DNA from: Polyangiaceae bacterium | Lineage (GTDB): Bacteria; Myxococcota_A; Polyangia; Polyangiales; Polyangiaceae | Assembly (NCBI GenBank): GCA_025936045.1 | Contig: JAICUB010000004.1 | Location: forward strand, 62,001 to 126,000 | DNA length: 64,000 nt | Reading direction: 5' to 3' | In this document: positions 36,510 to 43,918 of the stretch, piece by piece | Layout: every line of letters starts with the position of its first letter | How positions within the stretch are numbered: position 1 is the stretch's first letter | Position numbers and translations under genes: made by a program | The notes under the pieces: generated by a model | What the model was told of the DNA's origin: nothing | What the model saw: the letters and a program-made list of their open reading frames with translations, nothing else | Database searches by the model: none

Positions 36510-36797
36510 ATGACGATCGATTCCACCCACTTCGAACAGACCAACGACGAGACGAACCACGCCGAAGCGGAGGCCGACGCGTCGCACTTCTTCTTCGTGG
36601 ACGCAGGCGACGGCGGCGTTCCCCCGCCCCTCGACGTCGTCGAGCGCGCTTACGTCGCTCGCGTCCTCAACCACACTGCCGGACGCCGCCTCGCAGCCGC
36701 GCACCTGCTCGGCATTTCCTACCCCACCTTCCTCAAGCGCCTCCGCGAGCTCGGTTTCGATCGCCCGGCGGCCCGCTCCGCTCGGCAAGGCACCTGA
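36510..36797 (+). CDS. Small Fis-type helix-turn-helix protein
   Basis: The 95-residue product has a negatively charged N-terminus (THFEQTNDETNHAEAEADAS) and a C-terminal Fis-type DNA-binding helix-turn-helix (about 42-85, VERAYVARVLNHTAGRRLAA and LLGISYPTFLKRLRELG), as in the last domain of NtrC-family activators. The sigma54-activator core and any receiver are missing. AGAGG lies 5 bases before the ATG, so the small frame is credible. It follows the pump gene by 20 bases and is likely in the efflux operon, possibly as its regulator. Confidence 0.8.
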   Translation: MTIDSTHFEQTNDETNHAEAEADASHFFFVDAGDGGVPPPLDVVERAYVARVLNHTAGRRLAAAHLLGISYPTFLKRLRELGFDRPAARSARQGT

Positions 36798-36878
36798 GCG
36801 ACGGCGCTCGGCGGAGCGCAGCACGCCAAGGCCGAGCGCGCTCTTTACATCGCCCGGGCGATTGTACATGGTCGGGCC

Positions 36879-37736
36879 ATGACGGCCCGCCGGCTCGCGT
36901 TCGTGCTTCTCACATTCGTGCTCGGCACGCTCGGGTGCGGGCACTCCGAGAAGGAGTGGCAGGCCGAGCTCGCTAAGTACAACCAGCTGCTCTCGATGCA
37001 TCAGGCCGCCGTCAACCAGGCGGAAGCCACGCGCACGGAGCTCGAACGCGCCATCGCCCAGGAGGATGCGCTCAAGCACGACCTCGAAAAAATGGGCGTG
37101 AACCTCGAGTCGGTGAACGAGCAGCTGCAGGAAACGGGCACGCAGAAGGAGCAGCTTTCGAAGAGCGTGCTCGACATGCAACGCGCGCTCGACGAGTACA
37201 AGACGCGTGCCGCTCAGCTCGAGCGCATCAAGGAGCGCTTCGAGGCCCTACGCGACAAGCTGAAAAAGCTCACCGAGCTCGGCCTCAAGGTCGAGATCCG
37301 GCGGAACCGCATGGTGATTCGCCTGCCGGGTGACGTGCTCTTCAACTCCGGCCAGGACAAGCTCCGCCCCGAAGGCATCAAGGTGCTGGACGCCGTTGCG
37401 GAGGTGATCCGGAAGGACCCTCAGCTCTCGGCCCGGTACTTTCAGGTGGCCGGTCACACCGACAACAAGCCGCTCCAGGGTGGCCGCTTCGGTGACAACT
37501 GGGGACTCTCTCTGATGCGCGCGCGTCAGGTGCTCGTCTACCTCATCGCCCCGGTCGACCCGAAGAAAGGGACGGGCGGCGGGCTCGACCCGAACAAACT
37601 CCATGCCGCAGGCTACGGAGAGACGGACCCGGTCGCGAAGAACGACACGGACGAAGGCCGCCAACAAAATCGTCGTGTCGAGCTCGTGCTGCTGCCGGAC
37701 GTCGAGGAAATGCTCGATTTGCGGTCACTTTTGTAG
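36879..37736 (+). CDS. OmpA-family lipoprotein with coiled coil
   Basis: The 285-residue product has a lipoprotein signal ending LGTLGC (cysteine at 20). A long coiled coil (about 22-135, rich in Glu, Gln, Lys and Leu heptads) follows, then an OmpA/MotB peptidoglycan-binding domain (about 140-275) with VAGHTDNKPLQGG, SLMRARQVLVYL, AAGYGETDPVAKNDTDEGRQ and NRRVELVL. The Asp and Arg that hold diaminopimelate are present. It would tether the outer membrane to peptidoglycan through a long stalk. It stands alone before the sigma factor gene. Confidence 0.9.
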   Translation: MTARRLAFVLLTFVLGTLGCGHSEKEWQAELAKYNQLLSMHQAAVNQAEATRTELERAIAQEDALKHDLEKMGVNLESVNEQLQETGTQKEQLSKSVLDMQRALDEYKTRAAQLERIKERFEALRDKLKKLTELGLKVEIRRNRMVIRLPGDVLFNSGQDKLRPEGIKVLDAVAEVIRKDPQLSARYFQVAGHTDNKPLQGGRFGDNWGLSLMRARQVLVYLIAPVDPKKGTGGGLDPNKLHAAGYGETDPVAKNDTDEGRQQNRRVELVLLPDVEEMLDLRSLL

Positions 37737-37865
37737 GTAGCGCCGAGTGGGCAACGTCCGTTCAGCGCGCCTCCCGCGAAACCCCGGCCAAGAGCCCGGC
37801 GTACTTAGGCCGTGGCTGTCTGCCTTGCTGGCGTAGCGCTCGTGAGCGGTCTAGGGTCGCCCCGG

Positions 37866-38423
37866 GTGGACACTCGGGCTGCTTCGCCATCGGTCGAACA
37901 GCTGATGGAGGCGTACGTCGGTGGCAGCGCCGAGGCTTTCAACAACCTCTACCGCCGTGTCTCCCCGAGCGTGATGGGCTACCTGCTCCGGCTCACCCGC
38001 AGTCGCGTGAGGGCGGAGGACCTACTTCAGATTACCTTTTCGAAGGTCCACCGGGCCCGGGAGAGCTACCTGAAGGGTGCTCCCGTATTACCCTGGGTCT
38101 TGGCGATTGCGCGGCGCTCTTTTCTCGACGAGCGACGTGCGGCAAAGTCGCGCACCGAGGATCTGTCACCCGATGGCACGCTGCCCGAGCCGCCCCCCAC
38201 CTACGAGGGGACGCCCAACGAGGTGTCGGTCGCCCTCGAGCGCGCCCTCGACGCTCTGCCCGAGGCCTACCGCGAGGCGATTCAGCTGACGAAGATCTCC
38301 GGGCTCAGTATCGCGGAAGCAGCGTCCGTGCTCGGTGCGACCGAGACGGCGGTGAAGCTCCGAGTCCATCGCGGATACAACCTGCTCCGTAAGGAGCTCG
38401 AGCGCTTCGCGAGGCCGTCGTGA
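37866..38423 (+). CDS. ECF (extracytoplasmic function) RNA polymerase sigma factor
   Basis: The product (185 residues from the GTG chosen) has sigma region 2 (FNNLYRRVSPSVMGYLLRLT, VRAEDLLQITFSKVHRARES and PWVLAIARRSFLDERR) and region 4 (ALDALPEAYREAIQLTKISG, SIAEAASVLGATETAVKLRV). This is the RpoE-like layout without region 3. A GTG at 37812 would add 18 hydrophobic residues not found in such proteins. The stop overlaps the start of a NrsF-like membrane protein (GTGA), which should be its anti-sigma factor. This sigma/NrsF pairing is common in proteobacteria and relatives. Confidence 0.88.
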   Translation: MDTRAASPSVEQLMEAYVGGSAEAFNNLYRRVSPSVMGYLLRLTRSRVRAEDLLQITFSKVHRARESYLKGAPVLPWVLAIARRSFLDERRAAKSRTEDLSPDGTLPEPPPTYEGTPNEVSVALERALDALPEAYREAIQLTKISGLSIAEAASVLGATETAVKLRVHRGYNLLRKELERFARPS

Positions 38424-39118
38424 GCGAACGCGATCCGCTGGACGATCTGCCGTGGCCGGAGCCCGCCGCACCGAGCGCCTCGGTGAGCACCAAAATTTGC
38501 GACGGTTGCACCAAGGGCCTCGCTGAGCGGCCGTGCCGGAGCGCGCGCAGGCGAGCGGCACTCTCGATGTTGTTCCCCACGGCGACGGTCGGACTGTTCT
38601 CCTGGAGAGCAATCGCGCATCACGCACCGGAAGGAGTGGTCCGCGCGGGACTTTATGGCGCACTCGCCTGGTCGATCGTACTCTCGCTCACGCTCCTCTT
38701 CGGCCTGGCAAGCCCGCCCGGGCGGCGCCCCCGCCTGGCGCTCCGCGTGGGGGTCGCAGCGCTGATTCCCGTCGTATTTTTCGTGTATCTCGAGAAGACG
38801 GCCTCGGGCACGGTGGCGTTCAGCGAGTTTTCACAGGGGGCCTATGCGGCGCACGCCTGGCGCTGCGGAGCGATTTGCTTCGCCGTCGGCGCAATCATGT
38901 CGGGCGGCGTGATGCTGCTCTGGCGCCGGAGTGATCCGCTGACTCCAGGCATCTCGGGCGCTTTGCTCGGGCTCGTCGGCGGGATGGGCAGCGCGCTCGG
39001 CATGGGCATCGCGTGCCCGAGCCACGAGGGCTGGCACGTCTGTGTCTCGCACGGAGTCGTCGTCGCGTCGCTGGTCGTGCTCGGAGCGGCCGCCGGACGA
39101 CGCATGCTCGCGCCGTGA
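38420..39118 (+). CDS. NrsF/DUF1109-like membrane anti-sigma factor
   Basis: The 232-residue product has a short cytoplasmic N-terminus with two cysteines (KICDGCTKGLAERPC) and about six membrane helices. Near the end is ACPSHEGWHVCVSHG, matching the Cys/His motif of NrsF (DUF1109) anti-sigma factors, which respond to metals or oxidants. It is coupled to the ECF sigma gene in front and to a thioredoxin-like gene behind by 4-base overlaps. The N-terminal cysteine pair is additional to what I expect of the family and could be a redox or zinc site. Confidence 0.75.
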   Translation: MSERDPLDDLPWPEPAAPSASVSTKICDGCTKGLAERPCRSARRRAALSMLFPTATVGLFSWRAIAHHAPEGVVRAGLYGALAWSIVLSLTLLFGLASPPGRRPRLALRVGVAALIPVVFFVYLEKTASGTVAFSEFSQGAYAAHAWRCGAICFAVGAIMSGGVMLLWRRSDPLTPGISGALLGLVGGMGSALGMGIACPSHEGWHVCVSHGVVVASLVVLGAAAGRRMLAP

Positions 39119-39618
39119 AATTCCCCGCCAAGCTGCTCGACTGGATCATCTGGGCCGCCATCGGCGCGGCCGTCCTCGTCATGATCCGCCGCCGCAATTC
39201 GGGGCCGGCGGAAGGAACCGCGGCGCCGGAAATCAATCTGCCGCTCGTCGGCACGAGTGAGCGCTTCGATCTCGCCAAGCAGCGCGGGAAGCCGGTCGTC
39301 ATGGAGGTGTTCGCGAGCTGGTGCGGCAGCTGCCGCCGCGCCGCGCCCGTGCTCGCCGGCGCGTATCGCGCGCATTCGCCAGCGGACGTGACCTTCCTGG
39401 CCGTGAGCGTCGACGATTCACTCGGCGCCGCCGCGCGCGCGAAGGCCCATTGGGGCATCCCGTACGACGTGGCGCTCGACGACGGCAGCGTGTCGCGGGG
39501 CTACAAGGTGTCGCTCTTGCCGACCGTCGTCGTGATCGGGCGTGACGGCGTCGTGCGCCACACGACGACCGGCGTGCCCTCTGCGGACGAGCTCGACCGC
39601 TGGATCGCCGAACGCTGA
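39115..39618 (+). CDS. Membrane-anchored thioredoxin-like protein (TlpA type)
   Basis: The 167-residue product has one N-terminal membrane anchor (about 8-24) and a thioredoxin fold with the active site VFASWCGSCRRAAPVL (C70, C73) and the cis-Pro in SLLPTVVVIG. Placed outside the cytoplasm, it would reduce or exchange disulfides. The GTG start overlaps the stop of the anti-sigma gene, so sigma, anti-sigma and thioredoxin are a translationally coupled set, consistent with a role in redox signalling or repair. Confidence 0.88.
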   Translation: MKFPAKLLDWIIWAAIGAAVLVMIRRRNSGPAEGTAAPEINLPLVGTSERFDLAKQRGKPVVMEVFASWCGSCRRAAPVLAGAYRAHSPADVTFLAVSVDDSLGAAARAKAHWGIPYDVALDDGSVSRGYKVSLLPTVVVIGRDGVVRHTTTGVPSADELDRWIAER

Positions 39619-39685
39619 AGTCGGTGTCGCTCCGGCGTCGCCGAGGGGCTGCGGCTTCTTCGCCGAGTTCCGTCGAGTCCGACGG

Positions 39686-40381
39686 CTAGTCGTCGTCGTC
39701 GTGCGGCGGCGAGGGAATCGCTGTCGCAGGCGGCGCGGCGAGCAGCTGCATGGTCGGGAGATCCGGCGTATGCGGCTTGAAATTCGGGTCATCCGGGCCG
39801 CGCGAGGCGACCTTCCAGATCGAGCCGACGCGCTGGAGCTTATCGAGCGTGATGTCCTTGCCGCCGGGGCGCACGGTGGTCACGCGCACGATTGCTTCGG
39901 ATTGCGAGCGCTCGAGCAGCGCGGCGGTGCTCTCCACCGACTTCTCGAGCTGCTTCTTCTTCATCGCGCAGTCCGCCGTCTTGGCCGCGCAGTCGGCCTT
40001 CGCCTTGGCGACCTCGGCCGCGGCGTCGCCGATGGCGAGCTGTGCGGCGCCGTCGTAGTCGAGCTGCTCGAAGCGCTGCTGCATCTCGAGCGCCGCGTCC
40101 TTCGGCTCGCGGGCGAGCTCCTCGATCTTCACCGTGCGCGGACGGCGCGTCTCGCGCGGCGGGTGGTAGTTACAGGCGGCGCGCGCGAAGACCCAGAGCG
40201 CGAGCGTCACGACGCCCATCACGCCGAGCATCGACAAGGTGAGCTTGTCGGGCGCATCGATCTCGCGCTCGTCGGTCGGGACCGGAGGCTTCGGCTTCTT
40301 CTTTTTGACGGGCCGGCGCTCGCGGCGTTCTTCCTCCTCCTCGGAGGCGTCGGTCACGTCTTCGTCGGTCTCGGTCGCCAT
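39686..40381 (-). CDS. Membrane protein with acidic/basic N-terminus, unknown function
   Basis: The 231-residue product begins with an Asp/Glu-rich run followed by a Lys/Pro-rich run (RRPVKKKKPKPPVPTDEREI), a membrane helix (about 47-67, LTLSMLGVMGVVTLALWVFA) and a domain with a helical segment (ALEMQQRFEQLDYDGAAQLA, then AEVAKAKADCAAKTADCAMK with a Cys pair) and a short beta part (AIVRVTTVRPGGKDITLDKL). It ends in an acidic tail. No family is recognised. It is divergent from the TPR lipoprotein gene. The ATG at 40381 is preferred over the in-frame ATG at 40405. Confidence 0.7.
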   Translation of the reverse strand: MATETDEDVTDASEEEEERRERRPVKKKKPKPPVPTDEREIDAPDKLTLSMLGVMGVVTLALWVFARAACNYHPPRETRRPRTVKIEELAREPKDAALEMQQRFEQLDYDGAAQLAIGDAAAEVAKAKADCAAKTADCAMKKKQLEKSVESTAALLERSQSEAIVRVTTVRPGGKDITLDKLQRVGSIWKVASRGPDDPNFKPHTPDLPTMQLLAAPPATAIPSPPHDDDD

Positions 40382-40425
40382 GGGCGCCTCTTGAAACCAC
40401 GCCAAACCGGGCCGCGCAAGGGAAT

Positions 40426-41388
40426 GTGGGGGCCAGCACGAAACTCGGGCCCGCCGCGGGCCGAAGAACGCGCGTGCGCCCCTGGTTCTTGCTCCTCGCC
40501 GCCGGCTGCTCGGCCGGTGCGCCGTTGCCGCCGCAAGCTGCCGCCCTGAACGCGGCCGGCGTCGAAGCCCTCTCCCGCGGGGACCTCGAGACGGCTGACG
40601 CGCGCCTGAGCGTCGCGCTCGAGTACAGCCCGCGCTTCGTCGAGGCGCTCGTCAATCTCGGGCTCGTCGAGCTCGAGCGCGGAAACTTCGCGCGCGCGCG
40701 GCTCCTTTGCGAGCGCGCCCGCCGCTACAACCCCGACGTCGCGCAACCTCACCACGCGCTCGGTGTCCTCGCCGAGCGCCAGCGCCGGCCCGACGAAGCA
40801 TCGCGACACTATTACGACGCGTTGCGCGTCGACCCGGGCTTTGCCCCCGCGCGCAGTAACCTCGCTCGCTTGCTCTTTCGCGGCGGCTTCGTCGAAGAAG
40901 CGCTCGTCCAATACGAGCGGCTCGTCGAAGTGGCACCCGGCGATCCGAGCGCCTCCGCCGGGCTCATCGAGGCGCTCGCGCGACTCGGTCGCTACGACGA
41001 GGCCGACGCCCGCCTCACCGTGGCGCTCGAGCGCTTCCCGCAGGCGCCCGCGCTCGTCCTGCTCGACGCGCGGCGCGCCCTGCGCCAAGGCAGGCCGGAA
41101 GCGGCGGCCGAAGCGCTTTCGCCCCTCGCCGAGCGTCACGACGAGATCGGCGCCGCGGCGCTCGCATGGCTCGCGACGAGCGAGCTCGTGCGCGGCCTGG
41201 CGCGCCCTGCGAGCGAAACAGCGCGCCGTGCGCTCGTGCTCGATCCCGAAAACACGGTCGCTACCTACGCGCTCGCCCTCGCGCTGCGCCGACTCGACGC
41301 ACCGGACGCAGCCATTTGGCTCGCTCGGGCGCAGAGGACCTCGCCGTCCGATCCGCTGTTACAATCGGCGGACCACCGTGTTCGCTGA
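40426..41388 (+). CDS. TPR-repeat lipoprotein
   Basis: The 320-residue product has a basic N-terminus and a short hydrophobic stretch ending LLLAAGC (lipidated cysteine about 28). About seven TPR or TPR-like repeats follow (for example AEALNLGLVELERGNFARAR-like and HHALGVLAERQRRPDEASRH). A GTG at 40474 is an alternative start but leaves only 11 residues before the cysteine. Its end overlaps the next gene by 11 bases, so it is the first gene of the unit that contains the ABC-2-like membrane proteins. A scaffold role for that unit is likely. Confidence 0.78.
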   Translation: MGASTKLGPAAGRRTRVRPWFLLLAAGCSAGAPLPPQAAALNAAGVEALSRGDLETADARLSVALEYSPRFVEALVNLGLVELERGNFARARLLCERARRYNPDVAQPHHALGVLAERQRRPDEASRHYYDALRVDPGFAPARSNLARLLFRGGFVEEALVQYERLVEVAPGDPSASAGLIEALARLGRYDEADARLTVALERFPQAPALVLLDARRALRQGRPEAAAEALSPLAERHDEIGAAALAWLATSELVRGLARPASETARRALVLDPENTVATYALALALRRLDAPDAAIWLARAQRTSPSDPLLQSADHRVR

Positions 41389-41797
41389 CGGGACCCTGCA
41401 CCGCCGACTCGCCCTCGTCGCGCTCGCCGAACGCCGGCTACGCGAGAATTACCTCGGGCGCGCAGCGTCGTTCTACGGCTGGGGCATCGCGGTGAGCTAC
41501 GCGCTGCTCATCGCCGTCGCACCTGCAAACGCATGGCCTCTCGTCGGGCACGCGCTCGTCACCGGCTGCTGGATCGTGGGCGCGCTCGCCGCGGGAGCCG
41601 CGCTGCGCGATGCGTGGGCGCGACGAAACGACGACGCGCTCGGCGCGCTCGCGCGGGAGGCGGGCTTCGGCGGTGCGGCCGTGCAGTGGCTCCGCGCAGC
41701 GGGCGCCATTTGGCGGGCGCTGAAGGCGATCGGCCCGCCCGCGGTGCTCCTCGCGGTGTTCGGGCTCGGCGCGTCGCTCGCCGGAGGCCGGCCGTGA
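41378..41797 (+). CDS. Small membrane protein of the degenerate ABC unit
   Basis: The 139-residue product has an amphipathic charged start (RRLALVALAERRLRENYLG), two hydrophobic segments (about 29-45 and 50-70) and a third at the C-terminus (PPAVLLAVFGLGASLAGG). It begins inside the end of the TPR gene and its stop overlaps the next GTG (GTGA). No family is recognised. Its placement between the TPR lipoprotein and the ATPase-like gene makes it a likely membrane subunit of the same complex. Confidence 0.72.
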   Translation: MFADGTLHRRLALVALAERRLRENYLGRAASFYGWGIAVSYALLIAVAPANAWPLVGHALVTGCWIVGALAAGAALRDAWARRNDDALGALAREAGFGGAAVQWLRAAGAIWRALKAIGPPAVLLAVFGLGASLAGGRP

Positions 41798-42411
41798 GCC
41801 GCGTCGAGCTTCTCGCCGTGAGCGACGGCGCGTTGCGCCTCGCCGCCGGAACCTTCGAGCCGGCGTGCACGGTCGTGACGGGCGACGACGCGAGCGCGCT
41901 CGCTCGGCTCGCCGCCGTGACGAGCGGCGTCGCGCCCGCACGCGGAGCAGTGTTCCTCGACGGCAGGCCACTCGCCACGTTTCCGCCGGCACGACGCCGC
42001 GTCGCCTCCGCGCTCGCACGTGAAACCTTGCCGTCCGCGCCGGATCTCGAGCGCGCCGTCACACGCGTGCTCGCCGCCCGCGGCACTCGAGGCTCGGCCA
42101 CGGACGTGCTCGAGCAGTTCGGCCTCGGCACGTGGGGACACAAGCAGCCGGAGGCGCTCGACCGCGACGAGCTACGCAGCGTCGCGCTCGCGCTCGCGCT
42201 GTCGCACGAAGCGGCCGACGTCCTCGTCCTCTACGAGCCCCTATCGACGAGCATGCTCGAACCGGCGCTCGTGCGCGAACGCGTCACCGCGGCCGTCGGG
42301 CGCGACGCCGTCGTCCTGCTCGTCACGTCCAGTCTCGCGGGCGCGCAAAGCTTCGGCGGCCCGCACGCCAGCGTCGTGAACGGCGTTCTGACACCGGCGA
42401 GCGCGGCGTGA
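41794..42411 (+). CDS. Degenerate ABC ATPase-like protein without catalytic motifs
   Basis: The 205-residue product follows the order of an ABC ATPase domain: a strand and loop at CTVVTGDDASALARLAAVTS where Walker A should be, then VAPARGAVFLDGRPL (matching the SGxVxLDG segment), a signature-region equivalent DRDELRSVALALALSHEAAD, and VLVLYEPLSTSM where Walker B is normally LLLLDEPLSALD. The P-loop glycines and lysine, the signature LSGGQ and the Walker B Asp (now Tyr) are all missing. It should not hydrolyse ATP. The frame is intact and tightly coupled with both neighbours, so it is probably a functional pseudo-ATPase and not decay. Confidence 0.7.
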   Translation: MSRVELLAVSDGALRLAAGTFEPACTVVTGDDASALARLAAVTSGVAPARGAVFLDGRPLATFPPARRRVASALARETLPSAPDLERAVTRVLAARGTRGSATDVLEQFGLGTWGHKQPEALDRDELRSVALALALSHEAADVLVLYEPLSTSMLEPALVRERVTAAVGRDAVVLLVTSSLAGAQSFGGPHASVVNGVLTPASAA

Positions 42412-43079
42412 ACACGAGGCTCGGCGCCGAAACGGTACGCGATCGCCTCGTCGCCTCGCCGGCTTGGTTCGTCGTGCTCGTCGCGGCCTGCGCGGTCTGC
42501 GCGCGAGGCCTCGCGGCGCGCGCGTCCGACGTGAGCGGCGTCGATCGCGCGTTGCTCGGCCTCACGCTGCCGTTCGTCGTGCCGCTCGTTTGCTACGCGT
42601 TGTTCGAGCTCGTACACCGCCGCGCGCGCACCGCGGACGTCCTCGAGCCGCTCGCGCGTCACGGCGCGGATCGTCGCGCGCTCGCGCTCGGTGCGCTGCT
42701 CTCGCTCGCCGGTGCGTGCGCGCTCACTGCGGCGCTGCTCGCCGTCGTCGCCGTGCTCACGGCCATGGCGCCGTCCCGCGAGCTCGTGAGCGAGCTCGCT
42801 GCTTGCGCGTGGGGCGGCGCGCTCACCGGTGCGGCGTACGCCGGACTGCTCGCGCTCGGCTCGCTGCGAGGCCGCGCGGGTAGATTGTGGCTGCTTGCCG
42901 GTGATCTCATTTTCGGCTCCGGAACGGGCCTTTTCGCCATACCCTGGCCGCGCGGGCACGCGCGCGATCTGCTGGGCGGAGCGGCCGTCCTCGATGCCTC
43001 GCCCGCATTTTCAGCGCTCGTGCTCGTGGTGCTTACCGTGAGCTACCTGGTCCACAGTGCAAGCCGCGGGCCAAGCTGA
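42408..43079 (+). CDS. ABC-2-like membrane permease subunit
   Basis: The 223-residue product has about six membrane helices. Between helices two and three it has YALFELVHRRARTADVLEPL and ARHGADRRALALG, which recalls the coupling segment of ABC-2 type exporters (ER..GTLE.LL..P.SR..L..GK). Start GTG overlaps the stop of the ATPase-like gene. Together they look like an ABC-2 exporter whose ATPase is inactive. There is no sequence evidence of the substrate. Confidence 0.68.
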   Translation: MNTRLGAETVRDRLVASPAWFVVLVAACAVCARGLAARASDVSGVDRALLGLTLPFVVPLVCYALFELVHRRARTADVLEPLARHGADRRALALGALLSLAGACALTAALLAVVAVLTAMAPSRELVSELAACAWGGALTGAAYAGLLALGSLRGRAGRLWLLAGDLIFGSGTGLFAIPWPRGHARDLLGGAAVLDASPAFSALVLVVLTVSYLVHSASRGPS

Positions 43080-43160
43080 GCCGGAGGCGAGCAGTCGTCC
43101 TTTCAAACGAACGAGCTCGAGGCTGGACGAGCGACGGCGAAGTGGCAGAGTACCCGTCGA

Positions 43161-43874
43161 GTGCGCGGCATCGTCTGCGAGTTCAAAAGCTACTCGGCGC
43201 TCGAACAAGTGCTGGAGCACGGCAGTGAAGAGCGCGATCTCGACCTGCCGTACTGCGAAGCCGTGCGGGACGGGGAGTGGCTCGTCGTCACGATCGTCGT
43301 CGGTGAGGAATCGACGACGGTCGCGGGACGCGTGGACGAGCGCGCGGACGGCTTCCGTCTCGCCTTCGAAGAGCGCGACTGGGAACGCCTGCAGGGCTTT
43401 GCCGAAGAAGCGGCGCCGCCGTCGCTGCCGCCCGCGGAGCGCGCGAGCGTGCCGCATCCCGTGCGCGCGGCGCCCGGCACGCGCGTGCTCGTGGTCGACG
43501 ACGACGACGCCCAGCAGACGATCGTCGGCAGCATGCTCGAGACATCCGGCATTCATGCCCTCTCGGTGGGCAGCGCCGAAGAAGCCTGGCAGGCCCTCGC
43601 GACGACAGAGGTGGACCTCCTCGTGCTCGATTGGTCGCTTCCGGGTATGAACGGGCTCGAGCTCTGCCACAAGCTCCGCGGGGATCCGCGCTTCGGCGCG
43701 CTGCCCATCCTCTTTCTCACGGCCCACTCCTCGAGCGACGATCTCGTCACGGCGTTCGAGGCGGGCGCCGACGATTTCGTGAGCAAGCCCTTTCGCGCGC
43801 CCGAGCTCAAGGCGCGCGTGCTCGGCCTCTTGCGTCGCACGCAGCTGCCCGCCGCCGCCGCCGTCGCGCACTGA
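43161..43874 (+). CDS. Response regulator with PilZ-like N-terminal domain
   Basis: The 237-residue product has an N-terminal domain of about 85 residues with the strand pattern of PilZ proteins (LVVTIVVGEESTTVAGRVDE, GFRLAFEERDWERLQG) but without the RxxxR motif needed for cyclic di-GMP. The C-terminal receiver domain has TRVLVVDDDDAQQ, phospho-acceptor D157 in LVLDWSLPGMNG and K209 in DDFVSKPF. It has no output domain after the receiver. The start is GTG. It stands 80 bases after the permease gene and may be transcribed alone. Confidence 0.78.
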   Translation: MRGIVCEFKSYSALEQVLEHGSEERDLDLPYCEAVRDGEWLVVTIVVGEESTTVAGRVDERADGFRLAFEERDWERLQGFAEEAAPPSLPPAERASVPHPVRAAPGTRVLVVDDDDAQQTIVGSMLETSGIHALSVGSAEEAWQALATTEVDLLVLDWSLPGMNGLELCHKLRGDPRFGALPILFLTAHSSSDDLVTAFEAGADDFVSKPFRAPELKARVLGLLRRTQLPAAAAVAH

Positions 43875-43918
43875 CGCGCCGGGCGCGATCGCTCCTGACG
43901 ACACCCGATGGGGTCGCG

